A stretch of DNA of 64,000 bases from the NCBI GenBank assembly GCA_963747335.1, contig CAVVEV010000009.1, forward strand, positions 1 through 64,000, in the 5' to 3' direction. The number at the start of each line of letters is the position of its first letter. Position 1 is the stretch's first letter. Shown in pieces: positions 43,644-53,077 of this stretch. This DNA comes from Prado023 sp963747335 (GTDB lineage Bacteria > Actinomycetota > Actinomycetes > S36-B12 > CAIYMF01). The notes under the pieces were generated by a model. The model was not told the DNA's origin, made no database searches, and saw only the letters and a list, made by a program, of their open reading frames with translations. The position numbers and the translations under genes were made by a program.

Positions 43644-44681
43644 GTGGCCGAACCGACCCGGCACATGTTCGCCGGCCGCGACCTCGCGATCGACCTGGGC
43701 ACGGCCACGACGCTGGTCTACGTCCGGGGCGCGGGGATCGCCCTGGCCGAGCCCTCGATCGTGGCGGTGTCGGCTGACACCGGTGCGCTGGTCGGGGTCG
43801 GCAACGACGCCAAGGCGATGCTGGGCCGGACCCCGGAGCACATCGTCACGGTCCGGCCGCTGCGCGACGGCGTCATCGCGGACTTCGACAACGCCGAGCG
43901 GATGCTGCGCTACTTCGTCGGGCGGGTGCACAAGCGCAGCTTCTGGTCCCGGCCGCGGATCGTGGTGGCCGTCCCCAGCGGGATCACCGGCGTCGAGCGC
44001 CGCGCGGTCCGCGACGCCTGCTACGCCGCCGGAGCCCGTGAGGTGCACCTGATGGAGGAGCCGATGGCCGCCGCGATCGGCGCCGGCCTGCCGGTTCATG
44101 AGGCGACTGGGTCGATGGTCGTGGACATCGGCGGCGGCACCACCGAGGTGGCCGTCCTGGCACTCGGGGGCATCGTGACCTCGATGTCGGTCCGCGTCGG
44201 CGGAGACCGCCTCGATGACGCCATCATCAACTACGCCAAGAAGGAGTACTCGCTGCTGATCGGCGAGCGCACGGCCGAGGACGTGAAGATCTCCATCGGA
44301 TCGGCGTTCCCATCCGCTGACGAGCCGGGCTCGGCGCTGCGCGGCCGCGACCTGGTGACCGGGCTGCCGCGCACCGTCGACGTGACGGCGGAGGAGATCC
44401 GCTGGGCGCTCGACGAGCCGGTCCAGGCGATCGTCGACGCCGTGACCTCCACCCTGGACCGCACCCCCCCGGAGCTCTCCGGCGACGTCCTGGCCCGCGG
44501 AGTCGTCCTGACCGGAGGCGGCGCGCTGCTTGCCGGGATCGACCGGCGGCTGGCCAGCGAGACCGGCATGCCGGTCGTGGTCGCCGAGAACCCCACGCAC
44601 GCGGTTGTCCTCGGCGCCGGTCGCGCGGTGGAGTCCTTCGACGCGCTGTCGCGTGTCCTGATCGCGGAGCCGCGCCACTGA
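43644..44681 (+). CDS. mreB: Rod-shape-determining protein MreB
   Basis: A 345-residue actin-like filament protein that guides lateral wall synthesis from the inner membrane face. The phosphate-1 loop AIDLGTATTLVYVRG, phosphate-2 MVVDIGGGTTEVAVL and adenosine loop VVLTGGGALLAGID are all present. The start is GTG 43644 with a very strong ribosome site (GAGGAGGTGA). Its stop shares one base with the mreC start, so translation is coupled through the cluster mreB-mreC-mreD-mrdA-rodA. Confidence 0.96.
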   Translation: MAEPTRHMFAGRDLAIDLGTATTLVYVRGAGIALAEPSIVAVSADTGALVGVGNDAKAMLGRTPEHIVTVRPLRDGVIADFDNAERMLRYFVGRVHKRSFWSRPRIVVAVPSGITGVERRAVRDACYAAGAREVHLMEEPMAAAIGAGLPVHEATGSMVVDIGGGTTEVAVLALGGIVTSMSVRVGGDRLDDAIINYAKKEYSLLIGERTAEDVKISIGSAFPSADEPGSALRGRDLVTGLPRTVDVTAEEIRWALDEPVQAIVDAVTSTLDRTPPELSGDVLARGVVLTGGGALLAGIDRRLASETGMPVVVAENPTHAVVLGAGRAVESFDALSRVLIAEPRH

Positions 44682-45496
44682 TGGCCTGGCGTAGCACGCG
44701 CGTGCTCGTCGGTGCCGCCCTCGCCGTTGCCCTTCTGCTGATCCTCGTCGACGTGCGTGGTTCGGGTGCGACGGATGTGCTGCGCGGTGTCGCCGGCGCC
44801 GTGGCGGGTCCGCCGGAGCGTGCCCTGGCCTGGGTGCGCACCCAGGCCAGGGAGCGTCTGGGCGGCTCGACTGATGAGCGCGCGCGCATCACGCAGCTCG
44901 AGCAGCAGCTGGCTCAGGCCCAGGCCCTGGCGGGTGCGGCCGCAGCGGGCACCCTCACCGAGGCCGACACCCGCGCCCTGGCTGCGCTGGCCCCCGCCGA
45001 GGGCTTCACCCCCATCCCCGCGCGGCTCGTGTCGATCTCCGCAGTCCAGGACCCAGCCCGCTCGGCGGCCATCTCCGCCGGATCCGGCGACGGGGTCCGG
45101 CCAGGCGTGGCCGTCCTCGGCGCGGGGGGGCTGGCGGGACTCGTGGACTCGGTCGCGCCCCAGGTCTCCACAGTCCGCCTCGCCATCGATCCGGCCACGC
45201 AGATCGCCGCGCGTGTGGCGTCGTCCGGTGAGCTCGGGGTGTTCCGGGGGACTGGCAGCGCAGGGCGCTTCGAGCTGCTCGATCCTCTCGGGCGCATGGC
45301 TCCCGGCGACCTGGTCGTCACGCTGGGCACTGCGGACGGGGGCCTCCCTGCGGGCCTCCCCCTGGGCCGCATCGCAGAGGTGACCGGATCCTCAGCCGAC
45401 CTCACCCGGGCGGCCGAGGTCACCCCGGCGGTCGACGACTCCACCCTGGATCGGGTCGCGGTGCTGGTCCCTGACATCAGGGGCTCGGGATCGTGA
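44681..45496 (+). CDS. mreC: Rod-shape-determining protein MreC
   Basis: A 271-residue single-pass membrane protein: an anchor helix at about residues 8-24, a short coiled coil (ARITQLEQQLAQAQALAG) and two beta domains outside (ARSAAISAGSGDGVRPGVAV, then GRMAPGDLVVTLGTADGGLP). It links MreB inside to PBP2 outside. It shares one base with the mreB stop and overlaps mreD by 4 bp. Shorter than many MreC proteins but with all parts. Confidence 0.92.
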   Translation: MAWRSTRVLVGAALAVALLLILVDVRGSGATDVLRGVAGAVAGPPERALAWVRTQARERLGGSTDERARITQLEQQLAQAQALAGAAAAGTLTEADTRALAALAPAEGFTPIPARLVSISAVQDPARSAAISAGSGDGVRPGVAVLGAGGLAGLVDSVAPQVSTVRLAIDPATQIAARVASSGELGVFRGTGSAGRFELLDPLGRMAPGDLVVTLGTADGGLPAGLPLGRIAEVTGSSADLTRAAEVTPAVDDSTLDRVAVLVPDIRGSGS

Positions 45497-46059
45497 GGGC
45501 CCCCACCTGGTCACGTCCCTCGGTGGTCCTGCTCGCTCTGGGGCTCGTCGTCCTCGGGATCGTGCAGGTCAGCCTCGTCGACTTCCTGCCCACGCCGTGG
45601 GCCGTCCCCGACCTCCTGGTCGTCGCCGTGCTCGCGCTGGCGATCGCCCACGGGCCACTCACCGGCGGCCTGGTCGGCGCCGGTGCGGGCCTGGTCCTCG
45701 ACCTCATCCCGCCCGCGTCCGGGCCACTGGGCGGCTGGATGCTGGTGCTGACGCTGGCCGGTGCCGGGCTCGGGCGGGTCGCCGAGACCTACCGGCCCGG
45801 CCCCTTCTCGGCGATGCTCCTGGTGGCCGTCGGCGCGGGTGCGGTGGTGCTGGCCCGGGCAGTGGTCGTGTGGTTCTCAGGGTCGTCGGCGTCCTGGTCG
45901 ACGCTCGGCGCGGCTGTGGGAAGTGCCGTCTGGGGGCTGGTGCTGGCTCCGGTCGCGCTGTTGCTCGTGACCCGGCCATCGAGGCCCGTGGATCCGGTGG
46001 TCCGTGTCGCGCCGGCCGGTGGCCTCGGATTCACGGGGGATCAGGGGCGCCATGACTGA
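45493..46059 (+). CDS. mreD: Rod-shape-determining protein MreD
   Basis: A 188-residue membrane protein with five to six helices (VVLLALGLVVLGIVQVSL, LLVVAVLALAIAHGPLTGGL, GGWMLVLTLAGAGLG and others) and the PDLLVV-x(n)-HGPLTG pattern seen in MreD. It stabilises the MreC/PBP2/RodA complex. The start is GTG 45493 within the mreC stop; the stop overlaps mrdA by 8 bp. Confidence 0.88.
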   Translation: MRAPTWSRPSVVLLALGLVVLGIVQVSLVDFLPTPWAVPDLLVVAVLALAIAHGPLTGGLVGAGAGLVLDLIPPASGPLGGWMLVLTLAGAGLGRVAETYRPGPFSAMLLVAVGAGAVVLARAVVVWFSGSSASWSTLGAAVGSAVWGLVLAPVALLLVTRPSRPVDPVVRVAPAGGLGFTGDQGRHD

Positions 46060-48199
46060 CCGCGTCCACGCCCGACTGCTGATCCTGGCCGTCCTGGTGA
46101 TGTCCCTGGTCGCGACGCTGGCCGCTCGCGCGTTCAGCCTGCAGGTCGTCGAGGGGCAGGAGGCGAGCGCCGCTGCTGAGGACAACCGGGTCCGCGAGCT
46201 GGTCGTCCCCGCGGCGCGGGGCATGGTCCTAGACCAGCAGGGGCGACCCCTGGCGGCCAACCGGATCAGCCTGGACCTGACGGTCGACCGCCGCGAGCTG
46301 CGAAGGCTCGACGATGACGGTGCGGCAGTGCTGGACCGCCTCGCGGGCCTTCTGGCCATCGACGCCGACGTCATCGCCGCCCGCCTGCAGAACTGCGGGA
46401 CGCCGGGTGCCCAGAAGCAGCCCAACTGCTGGAACGGGGCACAGGGCGCTGACCCGGTGGTGGCCCGCGACGTGGGGATCGAGATCGCCGGGCAGGTCAT
46501 GGCCGACCCGATGGCCCATCCCGCTGTCGCGATCGACCGCGTTCCCGTGCGCCAGTACCCGGGGGAGTCACTGGCCGCGCACGCCCTGGGTCATGTCGGT
46601 CCCGTGACCGCTGAGGATGTCGCTGAGGACCCGACCCTTGAGGGTGCCCCGGCCCGCGGCCAGGCGGGGCTCGAGCTGGTCCACGACGAGGCGCTGCGCG
46701 GTGAGCCGGGGCTCGAGCGCGTGACTGTCGACAGTGCTGGGCACCGGGCGTCGGCCGGGGTCGTGGTCCCCGCCGTACCGGGCAAGACCCTGGTCACCCA
46801 CCTCGATGCCGCGCTGCAGGCCGTCGTCGAGGAGCAGCTGCAGGCGGCGATCACCCGTGCCCGTGGGAGGATCGACCCGATCTCGGGGCTGCCCTACAGG
46901 GCCGATGGTGGGGCGGCCGTCGTGCTCGACGTGCGCACCGGTGCGGTCCTCGCGCTGGCGTCCGCTCCCGACTTCGACGCCAACATCTGGACCGGCGGGA
47001 TCGCTGCCGACGACTACGCGGCGCTGACTGACCCGGCGGCAGGGCAGCCGCTGCTCAACCGCGCGGTGCAGACCGCGGTGGCGCCGGCATCGACGTTCAA
47101 AGTGGTCAGCGCCGCGGCCGCGCTGGAGTCCGGCTACTCGACGACTGCGGCCTACGACTGCCCCAGCAGCTACACAGTGGGCGGCCGGGCCTTCAAGAAC
47201 TACCGCTCCCGGGCGTACGGACCCATCTCGCTGTCCCGGGCGCTCGAGGTCTCGTGCGACACGATCTTCTACCGCGTGGCCCACGAGCAGTGGCGCGCTG
47301 ATGGTGGCTCGAAGCCCGTCGCGGACCCGGCCGACCTCATCGCCACGACCGCCTCCGACTTCGGGTTCGGCCGTGCCACCGGGATCGACCTGCCCGGCGA
47401 GACGTCGGGCCGGATCGCGTCCCGCGAGACGAAGGCGACGCAGTGGGAGCAGCGGCGCGACGAGTGGTGCGCCCGGGCCGAGAACGGCTACCCCGAGGTC
47501 ACCGACGCCGAGCGCGCCCGCTACCTGACCCGACTGGCCAAGGAGAACTGCTCGGAGGGGATGCTGTGGCGCGTCGGTGACGCCCTCAACGCCTCCATCG
47601 GCCAGGGAGACACGGCAGCCACCGTGCTGCAGGTCGCGACGGCCTATGCGGCGATCGCCAACGGAGGCACCGTCCACCGCCCGCAGGTGGCCCGCGCCCT
47701 GCTCAACGCCGACGGATCGGTGGCCCAGGAGTTCGCCCCGCAGGTGGCCGGAACCGTGGACGTCCCCGCTGAGGACCTCGCGTTCCTGCGCCGGGCGCTT
47801 CGCGGGGTGATCGACTCCGGGACGGCCCGGCGCCCGTTCGCCGGATTCCCCCTCGACGAGGTCCCGCTGGCCGGCAAGACCGGCACGGGCGAGGTGTACG
47901 GGCAGCAGGCGACCTCGTGGTTCGCGTCCTTCGCGCCGGCCGACGACCCCCGGTATGCCGTGGTGATCATGGTGTCCCAGGGCGGCACGGGCGCGGGCAC
48001 GTCGGGAGCGAGCGTGAAGGGCATCTACGAGGCGCTGTTCGGGGTGCGCGACGGCGCTGCCGATCCGTCCCGCAGCGTGCTCGTCGGCGGTGGTGTGGCT
48101 CGTGGGCTCCCGACGATGGGCGCTGACGGGGTGCCCACGGCACCGACGGCCTCCGGGGCAACCGACGCATCCGCGGCGCCGCCGCAGGGGCCGCCATGA
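46052..48199 (+). CDS. mrdA: Penicillin-binding protein 2 (elongation transpeptidase)
   Basis: A 715-residue class B penicillin-binding protein with one N-terminal anchor helix (LLILAVLVMSLVATLAARAF). The pedestal begins RELVVPAARGMVLDQQGRPL. The transpeptidase domain has S347-T-F-K350 (SxxK), S401-C-D403 and K609-T-G. It cross-links lateral wall peptidoglycan together with RodA. An insert rich in charged residues (about 465-500) precedes the ENCSEGMLWRVG segment. The C-terminal 60 residues are low-complexity Gly/Ala/Pro. The start is ATG 46052, 8 bp inside mreD; a longer frame from 46004 is not needed. Confidence 0.94.
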   Translation: MTDRVHARLLILAVLVMSLVATLAARAFSLQVVEGQEASAAAEDNRVRELVVPAARGMVLDQQGRPLAANRISLDLTVDRRELRRLDDDGAAVLDRLAGLLAIDADVIAARLQNCGTPGAQKQPNCWNGAQGADPVVARDVGIEIAGQVMADPMAHPAVAIDRVPVRQYPGESLAAHALGHVGPVTAEDVAEDPTLEGAPARGQAGLELVHDEALRGEPGLERVTVDSAGHRASAGVVVPAVPGKTLVTHLDAALQAVVEEQLQAAITRARGRIDPISGLPYRADGGAAVVLDVRTGAVLALASAPDFDANIWTGGIAADDYAALTDPAAGQPLLNRAVQTAVAPASTFKVVSAAAALESGYSTTAAYDCPSSYTVGGRAFKNYRSRAYGPISLSRALEVSCDTIFYRVAHEQWRADGGSKPVADPADLIATTASDFGFGRATGIDLPGETSGRIASRETKATQWEQRRDEWCARAENGYPEVTDAERARYLTRLAKENCSEGMLWRVGDALNASIGQGDTAATVLQVATAYAAIANGGTVHRPQVARALLNADGSVAQEFAPQVAGTVDVPAEDLAFLRRALRGVIDSGTARRPFAGFPLDEVPLAGKTGTGEVYGQQATSWFASFAPADDPRYAVVIMVSQGGTGAGTSGASVKGIYEALFGVRDGAADPSRSVLVGGGVARGLPTMGADGVPTAPTASGATDASAAPPQGPP

Positions 48200-49356
48200 C
48201 CCTGGTGCGCACCGCGCTCCCGCTGGGCACCCGGACCAGCCCGCCCCGGCTGCGCCAGTGGGACTGGGTCCTGGTGCTCTCCGCGGTCTCGCTGTGCCTG
48301 CTCGGGGCGGCCCTGATCTGGTCGGCGACGTCCGCCCGGCTGGTCGCTGCGGGGCAGTGGTCGGGGACCTCAGCGTCGCGTCAGGTGATGAACCTCGTGC
48401 TCGGGCTGGGACTGTGCTGGGTGGTGTCACGGCTGGGGCATCGGGCCATCCGGCGCTACACGCCCGTTCTCTACGCCGCCAGCGTGGCCGGGCTGGTGCT
48501 CGTGCTCTCACCCCTGGGCAGCACGATCAATGGTGCCCAGGCGTGGATCCGGCTGCCCGCTGGGTTCACGATCCAGCCCTCGGAGTTCGCCAAGGTCGCC
48601 ATCATCGTCGGGGTGGCACTCGTGCTCGCCGACCGGAGCCCGTCGGACGCCCCGGACGTGCGAACGCTGGCGCGCGCGCTGGCGATCGCCGCGGTGCCGG
48701 TGGCCCTGATCATGCTGCAGCCCGACCTGGGCACGGTTCTGGTGATCCTGTCGATAGTCGGGGGGATGCTCGCGATCGCCGGGGTGCGCCTGGTGCACCT
48801 GCTGGCCCTGGTTGTCCTGGGGGTGGGGGCGGTCGCCGCGGCCTTCCTCCTCGGCCTTGTCGACGACTACCAGGTCGATCGGCTCACGGCGTTCGCGCGG
48901 CCCGACGAGGGGGCGCGGACCTTCGGCTACAACACCCAGCAGGCGCGCATCGCGATCGGCGCCGGCGGCCTGCTGGGCCGCGGTCTGGGCAACGGCACCC
49001 AGACCCAGGGCGGGTTCGTGCCCTTCAACCACACGGACTTCGTGTTCTCGGTGGCCGGCGAGGAGCTCGGCTTCCTCGGGGTGTGCGTGCTCCTGGGGCT
49101 CCTGGCGGTGGTGCTCTGGCGCGGACTGACGGTCGCGTTGCGCGCCCGGGACCTGTTCGGTCGGCTCGTTGCCAGCGGGGTCGTGCTCTGGTTCGGCCTG
49201 CAGGCCTTCGAGAACATCGGCATGAACCTGGGAATCATGCCCGTCACCGGGGTCCCGCTGCCGTTCGTGTCCTTCGGGGGGTCCTCGATGTTCGCCGCGT
49301 GGATCGGGGTGGGGCTGCTGCTCAACATCCACGCCGGTGCCACGGCCGAGGACTGA
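48196..49356 (+). CDS. rodA: RodA peptidoglycan glycosyltransferase (SEDS family)
   Basis: A 386-residue membrane protein with about ten helices. SEDS hallmarks: VLVLSPLGSTINGAQAWIRL, FTIQPSEFAKVAIIVG, ARIAIGAGGLLGRGLGNGTQ, FVPFNHTDFVFSVAGEELGF and GVPLPFVSFGGSSM. It polymerises glycan strands for PBP2 (mrdA), which it overlaps by 4 bp. Being last in the mre operon and paired with mrdA, it is RodA rather than FtsW. Confidence 0.94.
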   Translation: MTLVRTALPLGTRTSPPRLRQWDWVLVLSAVSLCLLGAALIWSATSARLVAAGQWSGTSASRQVMNLVLGLGLCWVVSRLGHRAIRRYTPVLYAASVAGLVLVLSPLGSTINGAQAWIRLPAGFTIQPSEFAKVAIIVGVALVLADRSPSDAPDVRTLARALAIAAVPVALIMLQPDLGTVLVILSIVGGMLAIAGVRLVHLLALVVLGVGAVAAAFLLGLVDDYQVDRLTAFARPDEGARTFGYNTQQARIAIGAGGLLGRGLGNGTQTQGGFVPFNHTDFVFSVAGEELGFLGVCVLLGLLAVVLWRGLTVALRARDLFGRLVASGVVLWFGLQAFENIGMNLGIMPVTGVPLPFVSFGGSSMFAAWIGVGLLLNIHAGATAED

Positions 49357-49394
49357 GCGCGCACCGCCCGGTCAGCCCAGCGGTCAGCGTCCGG

Positions 49395-49964
49395 TCAGAA
49401 CGCCACCGCCGGAGGCGCCTGGTGAGCGTCGGGCGCCTCGTAGAAGTCCCGCTTGTGCACCGCGGCCATGGGGGCGAACAGCATCCACGGCAGGGTCGAC
49501 GCGGCGGTGTTCAGCGAGGCGACCGCGTCGTTGTAGTACTGCCGGGCGAACGAGAGCTGGTTCTCGGTGTCGCTGAGCTCATTCTGCAGGGCGACGAAGT
49601 TCGCTGACGCCTTCAGGTCGGGGTACGCCTCGGCGATCGCCAGGACGTTGACCAGGGACCGGTCGAGCGCCGCCTCAGCCGTCGCTCGGTCCGCCACGGA
49701 CCCGGACCTCGAAGCGGCGCTGACCGCGGCACGTGCGGCGGTCACCTCCTCGAGGACGCCGCTCTCGTGCGCCGCATAGCCCTTGACCGTCGCGACCACG
49801 TTGGGGATCAGGTCAGCCCGCCGCGTCAGCTGCACGTCGATCCCTCCCAGCGCCTCCTGGGCACGGATGTCCAGCCGTCGCAGCTTGTTGAAGCCCATGA
49901 CCATGATCCCCGCGAGTGCCAGGATCACCACCAGGCCGATCAGCCAACTCATCAGGGCATCCAC
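49395..49964 (-). CDS. lemA: LemA family protein
   Basis: A 189-residue protein with one N-terminal membrane helix (MSWLIGLVVILALAGIMVMG) and a long helical bundle carrying the family pattern: ALGGIDVQLTRRADLIPNVV, TVKGYAAHE, FVALQNELSDTENQ and FARQYYNDAV. LemA proteins are envelope-associated with undefined roles and are often encoded with a DUF2207 protein, as here, 22 nt downstream of it. It converges on rodA. Confidence 0.92.
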   Translation of the reverse strand: MDALMSWLIGLVVILALAGIMVMGFNKLRRLDIRAQEALGGIDVQLTRRADLIPNVVATVKGYAAHESGVLEEVTAARAAVSAASRSGSVADRATAEAALDRSLVNVLAIAEAYPDLKASANFVALQNELSDTENQLSFARQYYNDAVASLNTAASTLPWMLFAPMAAVHKRDFYEAPDAHQAPPAVAF

Positions 49965-49986
49965 CTCTCATCAACGTGCACGTCAG

Positions 49987-51795
49987 TCACCACGAGCCGC
50001 CGCCCCCACCGCCGCCGCCCCCGCCGAAACCGCCGCCCCCGCCCCCACTGGAGGAGGACGACTGCGAGGCGCTGTAGGCCGAGATCGACTCGGACACGGC
50101 GGAGTCGAAGGAGTCGAACTGTGATCCGGAGTAGAAGCTGGAGTACGTCGACCCAGCGTAGTAGGGGTACCACATCGGGATGGGCGGCTCGGACTGGGTG
50201 CTCACGCGGTACTTCTCGGCCCACTTGTCGGCCACCCCGAAGGCCACCGCGTACGGAACATAGGCGATGAACAGGTCCTTGCGGGCCGCGAAGTCGAAGC
50301 GATCCTCGGCCGATGGGGTGGACAGCAGCCGCTGGAACCCGCCGGCCTGCGACCACACGATGCGGCCTGCGGCGGTGCGCCGACGGCCGACCCCCGTCGC
50401 GAGCAGCGTCACCCCGCCGATCGCGAAAGCGGCGAACAGCAGGCCCCACATCGTCGGCCAGTTGAGGCCCGAGAACCCGAGCGCGGCGAGGAACAGGGCC
50501 ACCACCCAGGCGACTCGCCCGAGGTACTCGTTGGCCGCGACACGCACCAGACCGGCGGTGCTGGCCCATCCGTCCACGGCTGAGGGCAGCGCCTGCTGCG
50601 CCTCACCCAGGGTCTTGCCGGCGGCGATGGACCCGTCGGCTGCGAAGGTCGCCCCGGGGGAGCGGACGCCCAGGGCGTGACCCACGGCCTGCGCGCCCGG
50701 GTCCAGCACGCCCCACTGCGCGTCCTGCGCCCGCCCGATGATCCGCCACGAGTCCACGCCCGGGTTCTCCAGCGACACGAACCCCCGGTCGGCCAGGTAC
50801 AGGATGGTCGCGACCAGCGGGGCGGGCCCGTGCGACTCGGTGGCCATGTACGCGGTCTGGACCGGCCCCAGCCCCTCCGGAGGCGCGTACTGGACGGGGA
50901 ACCCGGGGGACTCCTCCCGGCCCGAACGCCCCCAGACGATCCCCGCGACAAGCGCCGCGATTGAGGCCGCGAGGACGGCGATCAGCACGCTGACGGAGCG
51001 GCCGAGGACTGGGTCCCAGCGGATCGACCACGGCAGGCCGGGGCGGTCCGGTGCCGGCATGGCCATGGAGGCGCGAACGGTCATCCCGGTCCGCGGCGGG
51101 AGGTCCTCGGCGGTCAGCACCAGGTCGGTCGTTCCGGCGCCCTCGATGCCGCACGGCCCGGGGCCCCCGGCTGCCCCCGCCGAGCACTCGACCTGCCCGC
51201 TGGGACTGGGCAGCGAGATCGCGACCCGCGCCTGGCGGATCGGCATCTCCCAGCCCTGGGCCACGACGTTCCAGTAGAGGACCGACCCAGGATCGCCGAC
51301 GTCCTCTCCCTCGACGGAGGCGAATGTCCCGGCGGCCCCCGCGGACGGCGCCGAGATGGCACCGTCGAGCGCGTAGGCGATCGTGTACGTGTGCTCGCCC
51401 GGGGTCAGGTACACCTCCGGGTCACCGATCTTGGCGACGAGGAACCGGTCGCCGCCCTCCCAGTACGTCTCGTACTCGGCCACGGCGCCGTCCACCGTGA
51501 TCTCGCGGATCGTCGGCACGTGACGTGCTCCCGGGTCGCTCGGGTCGGAGACGTCCCAGTAGCGGAAGATCCCGTGGCGACCGCTCGGGAAGTCGGCGGT
51601 GATCTGCTCGGTCGCAGCCATGTGGCCGTCCGCGGCGACCGAGAACGCCGACCTCAGGTTGGTGATCACGACCGGGTCGTCGGCTGCCCCGGAAGTGCTC
51701 GGGACAAGTGACGCGACCAACGGCCACAGCAGCCCGATCGTGGCGAGCAGGATCAGCACGGCCCTGCCCGCGGTCGCCAGTGCCCGGCTGCTCAC
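49987..51795 (-). CDS. DUF2207 membrane protein with glycine-rich tail
   Basis: A 602-residue protein. A signal/anchor segment (residues 8-35) leads to an outside DUF2207 beta domain (about 42-265: ADGHMAATEQITADFPSGRH, GIFRYWDVSD, LTPGEHTYTIAYAL). A helix follows at about 268-292 (SVSVLIAVLAASIAALVAGI), then a cytoplasmic region, two helices near 425-470, and a serine/glycine-rich end of about 25 residues ending G-G-S-W. The Gly-rich tail is typical of the TPM/DUF2207 neighbourhood. It starts at GTG 51795 and is followed by lemA; the pair is likely one transcript with a role at the envelope. Confidence 0.88.
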   Translation of the reverse strand: MSSRALATAGRAVLILLATIGLLWPLVASLVPSTSGAADDPVVITNLRSAFSVAADGHMAATEQITADFPSGRHGIFRYWDVSDPSDPGARHVPTIREITVDGAVAEYETYWEGGDRFLVAKIGDPEVYLTPGEHTYTIAYALDGAISAPSAGAAGTFASVEGEDVGDPGSVLYWNVVAQGWEMPIRQARVAISLPSPSGQVECSAGAAGGPGPCGIEGAGTTDLVLTAEDLPPRTGMTVRASMAMPAPDRPGLPWSIRWDPVLGRSVSVLIAVLAASIAALVAGIVWGRSGREESPGFPVQYAPPEGLGPVQTAYMATESHGPAPLVATILYLADRGFVSLENPGVDSWRIIGRAQDAQWGVLDPGAQAVGHALGVRSPGATFAADGSIAAGKTLGEAQQALPSAVDGWASTAGLVRVAANEYLGRVAWVVALFLAALGFSGLNWPTMWGLLFAAFAIGGVTLLATGVGRRRTAAGRIVWSQAGGFQRLLSTPSAEDRFDFAARKDLFIAYVPYAVAFGVADKWAEKYRVSTQSEPPIPMWYPYYAGSTYSSFYSGSQFDSFDSAVSESISAYSASQSSSSSGGGGGGFGGGGGGGGGGSW

Positions 51796-51876
51796 AGGGT
51801 CAACCTATCGGCGTGGGCGAGCCCCGGTGACCACTCTGTGCGACCGACCCCCCCATCGGGCAGGCGATCGGCGTTC

Positions 51877-52869
51877 TCAGAGCAGCGGATACACCCTCCC
51901 GGTCTGCTCACCGGTCTCATAGATGTGGGCCGGGGGGCCGACGATCAGCGGGTCGGGGCTGCCGACGAGGTCGGTGTCCTTGTCCGGGTAGTCCACCTCG
52001 GAGAGCACCCAGCGGATGGCCTCCAGACGTCCGCGCTTCTTGTCGTTGGAGCGCACGATCGTCCACGGGGCCCAGTCGCTGTCCGTGTAGAACAGCATGG
52101 CCTCCTTGGCGTCGGTGTAGTCCTGCCACCGGTCCAGGCTGGCCAGGTCCATGTCCGAGAGCTTCCACTGCCGCACGGGGTCGATCCGCCGGATCGTGAA
52201 CCGCGAGACCTGCTCCTTGCGGCTCACCGAGAACCAGAACTTGAACAGGATGATCCCGCTGCGCACGAGCATCCGTTCGAACTCGGGGGCCTGGCGCATG
52301 AACTCCTTGTACTCCTCGTCGGTGCAGAAGCCCATCACCCGCTCCACCCCTGCGCGGTTGTACCAGGACCGGTCGAACATCACGATCTCCCCGGCGCTGG
52401 GAAGGTGCTCGATGTAGCGCTGGAAGTACCACTGTGTGCGCTCCTCCTGGGAGGGCTTCTCGAGGGCGATGACGCGCGCCCCTCGGGGGTTCATGTGCTC
52501 CATGAAGCGCTTGATCGTGCCCCCCTTGCCGGCGGCGTCTCGGCCCTCGAAGACCATCACGAGGCGCGCGCCGGAGGTCTTGACCCAGGACTGCAGCTTC
52601 AGCAGCTCGATCTGCAGCAGCCGCTTGCTGGTCTCGTACTCCCGGCGTGTCATCCGCTCGTCGTAGGGATACCCCTCGCGCCAGGTCCCCACTGGGGTGC
52701 CATCCGGGCCGAGCAGCACCGGATCGTCGACCTCATCCCAGGTCTCGGTCGCGGTCAGCCCGAAATGCAGGAGCCGGTCATCCTCGGTGTCCTGCAGGGC
52801 GTCGATGATGTCGGCCAGGTCCATGATCGACTCGAGGTCGAACTCACGGACGTCGCGATCGCTGCTCAT
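51877..52869 (-). CDS. ppk2: PPK2 family polyphosphate kinase (second copy)
   Basis: A 330-residue PPK2 with an N-terminal extension of about 75 residues (acidic, with LADIIDALQDTEDDRLLHFG). The Walker A segment EGRDAAGKGG is at 108-117 and the lid DRSWYNRAGVERVMGF starts at D166. It differs clearly from the copy at 2933-3817 in the N-terminus and in many core positions, so it is an old paralogue. This longer type, with the TWREGYPYDERMTRREYE lead-in, is the common actinobacterial polyphosphate/ADP-type enzyme, although preference is not provable from sequence. The start is ATG 52869. Confidence 0.94.
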   Translation of the reverse strand: MSSDRDVREFDLESIMDLADIIDALQDTEDDRLLHFGLTATETWDEVDDPVLLGPDGTPVGTWREGYPYDERMTRREYETSKRLLQIELLKLQSWVKTSGARLVMVFEGRDAAGKGGTIKRFMEHMNPRGARVIALEKPSQEERTQWYFQRYIEHLPSAGEIVMFDRSWYNRAGVERVMGFCTDEEYKEFMRQAPEFERMLVRSGIILFKFWFSVSRKEQVSRFTIRRIDPVRQWKLSDMDLASLDRWQDYTDAKEAMLFYTDSDWAPWTIVRSNDKKRGRLEAIRWVLSEVDYPDKDTDLVGSPDPLIVGPPAHIYETGEQTGRVYPLL

Positions 52870-53077
52870 GGCACCCGATCATTGCCTGCCGAGGGCGGCG
52901 TGGGCGCGTTGGGGGTGCGCGATGTCGGTGAACTTCCGGAGATGTGCGCCGATCGCCGCCGCCCACGCTCGCCCGACCGCCCCGCCTCCTGACCGTCGCG
53001 CGCTCCTCGGTGCAGACCACCCGGGCGCCGCGGATCCTGACGAGTGGGTGACCCGGCGCTATCCTGCGGGCGTGGGC

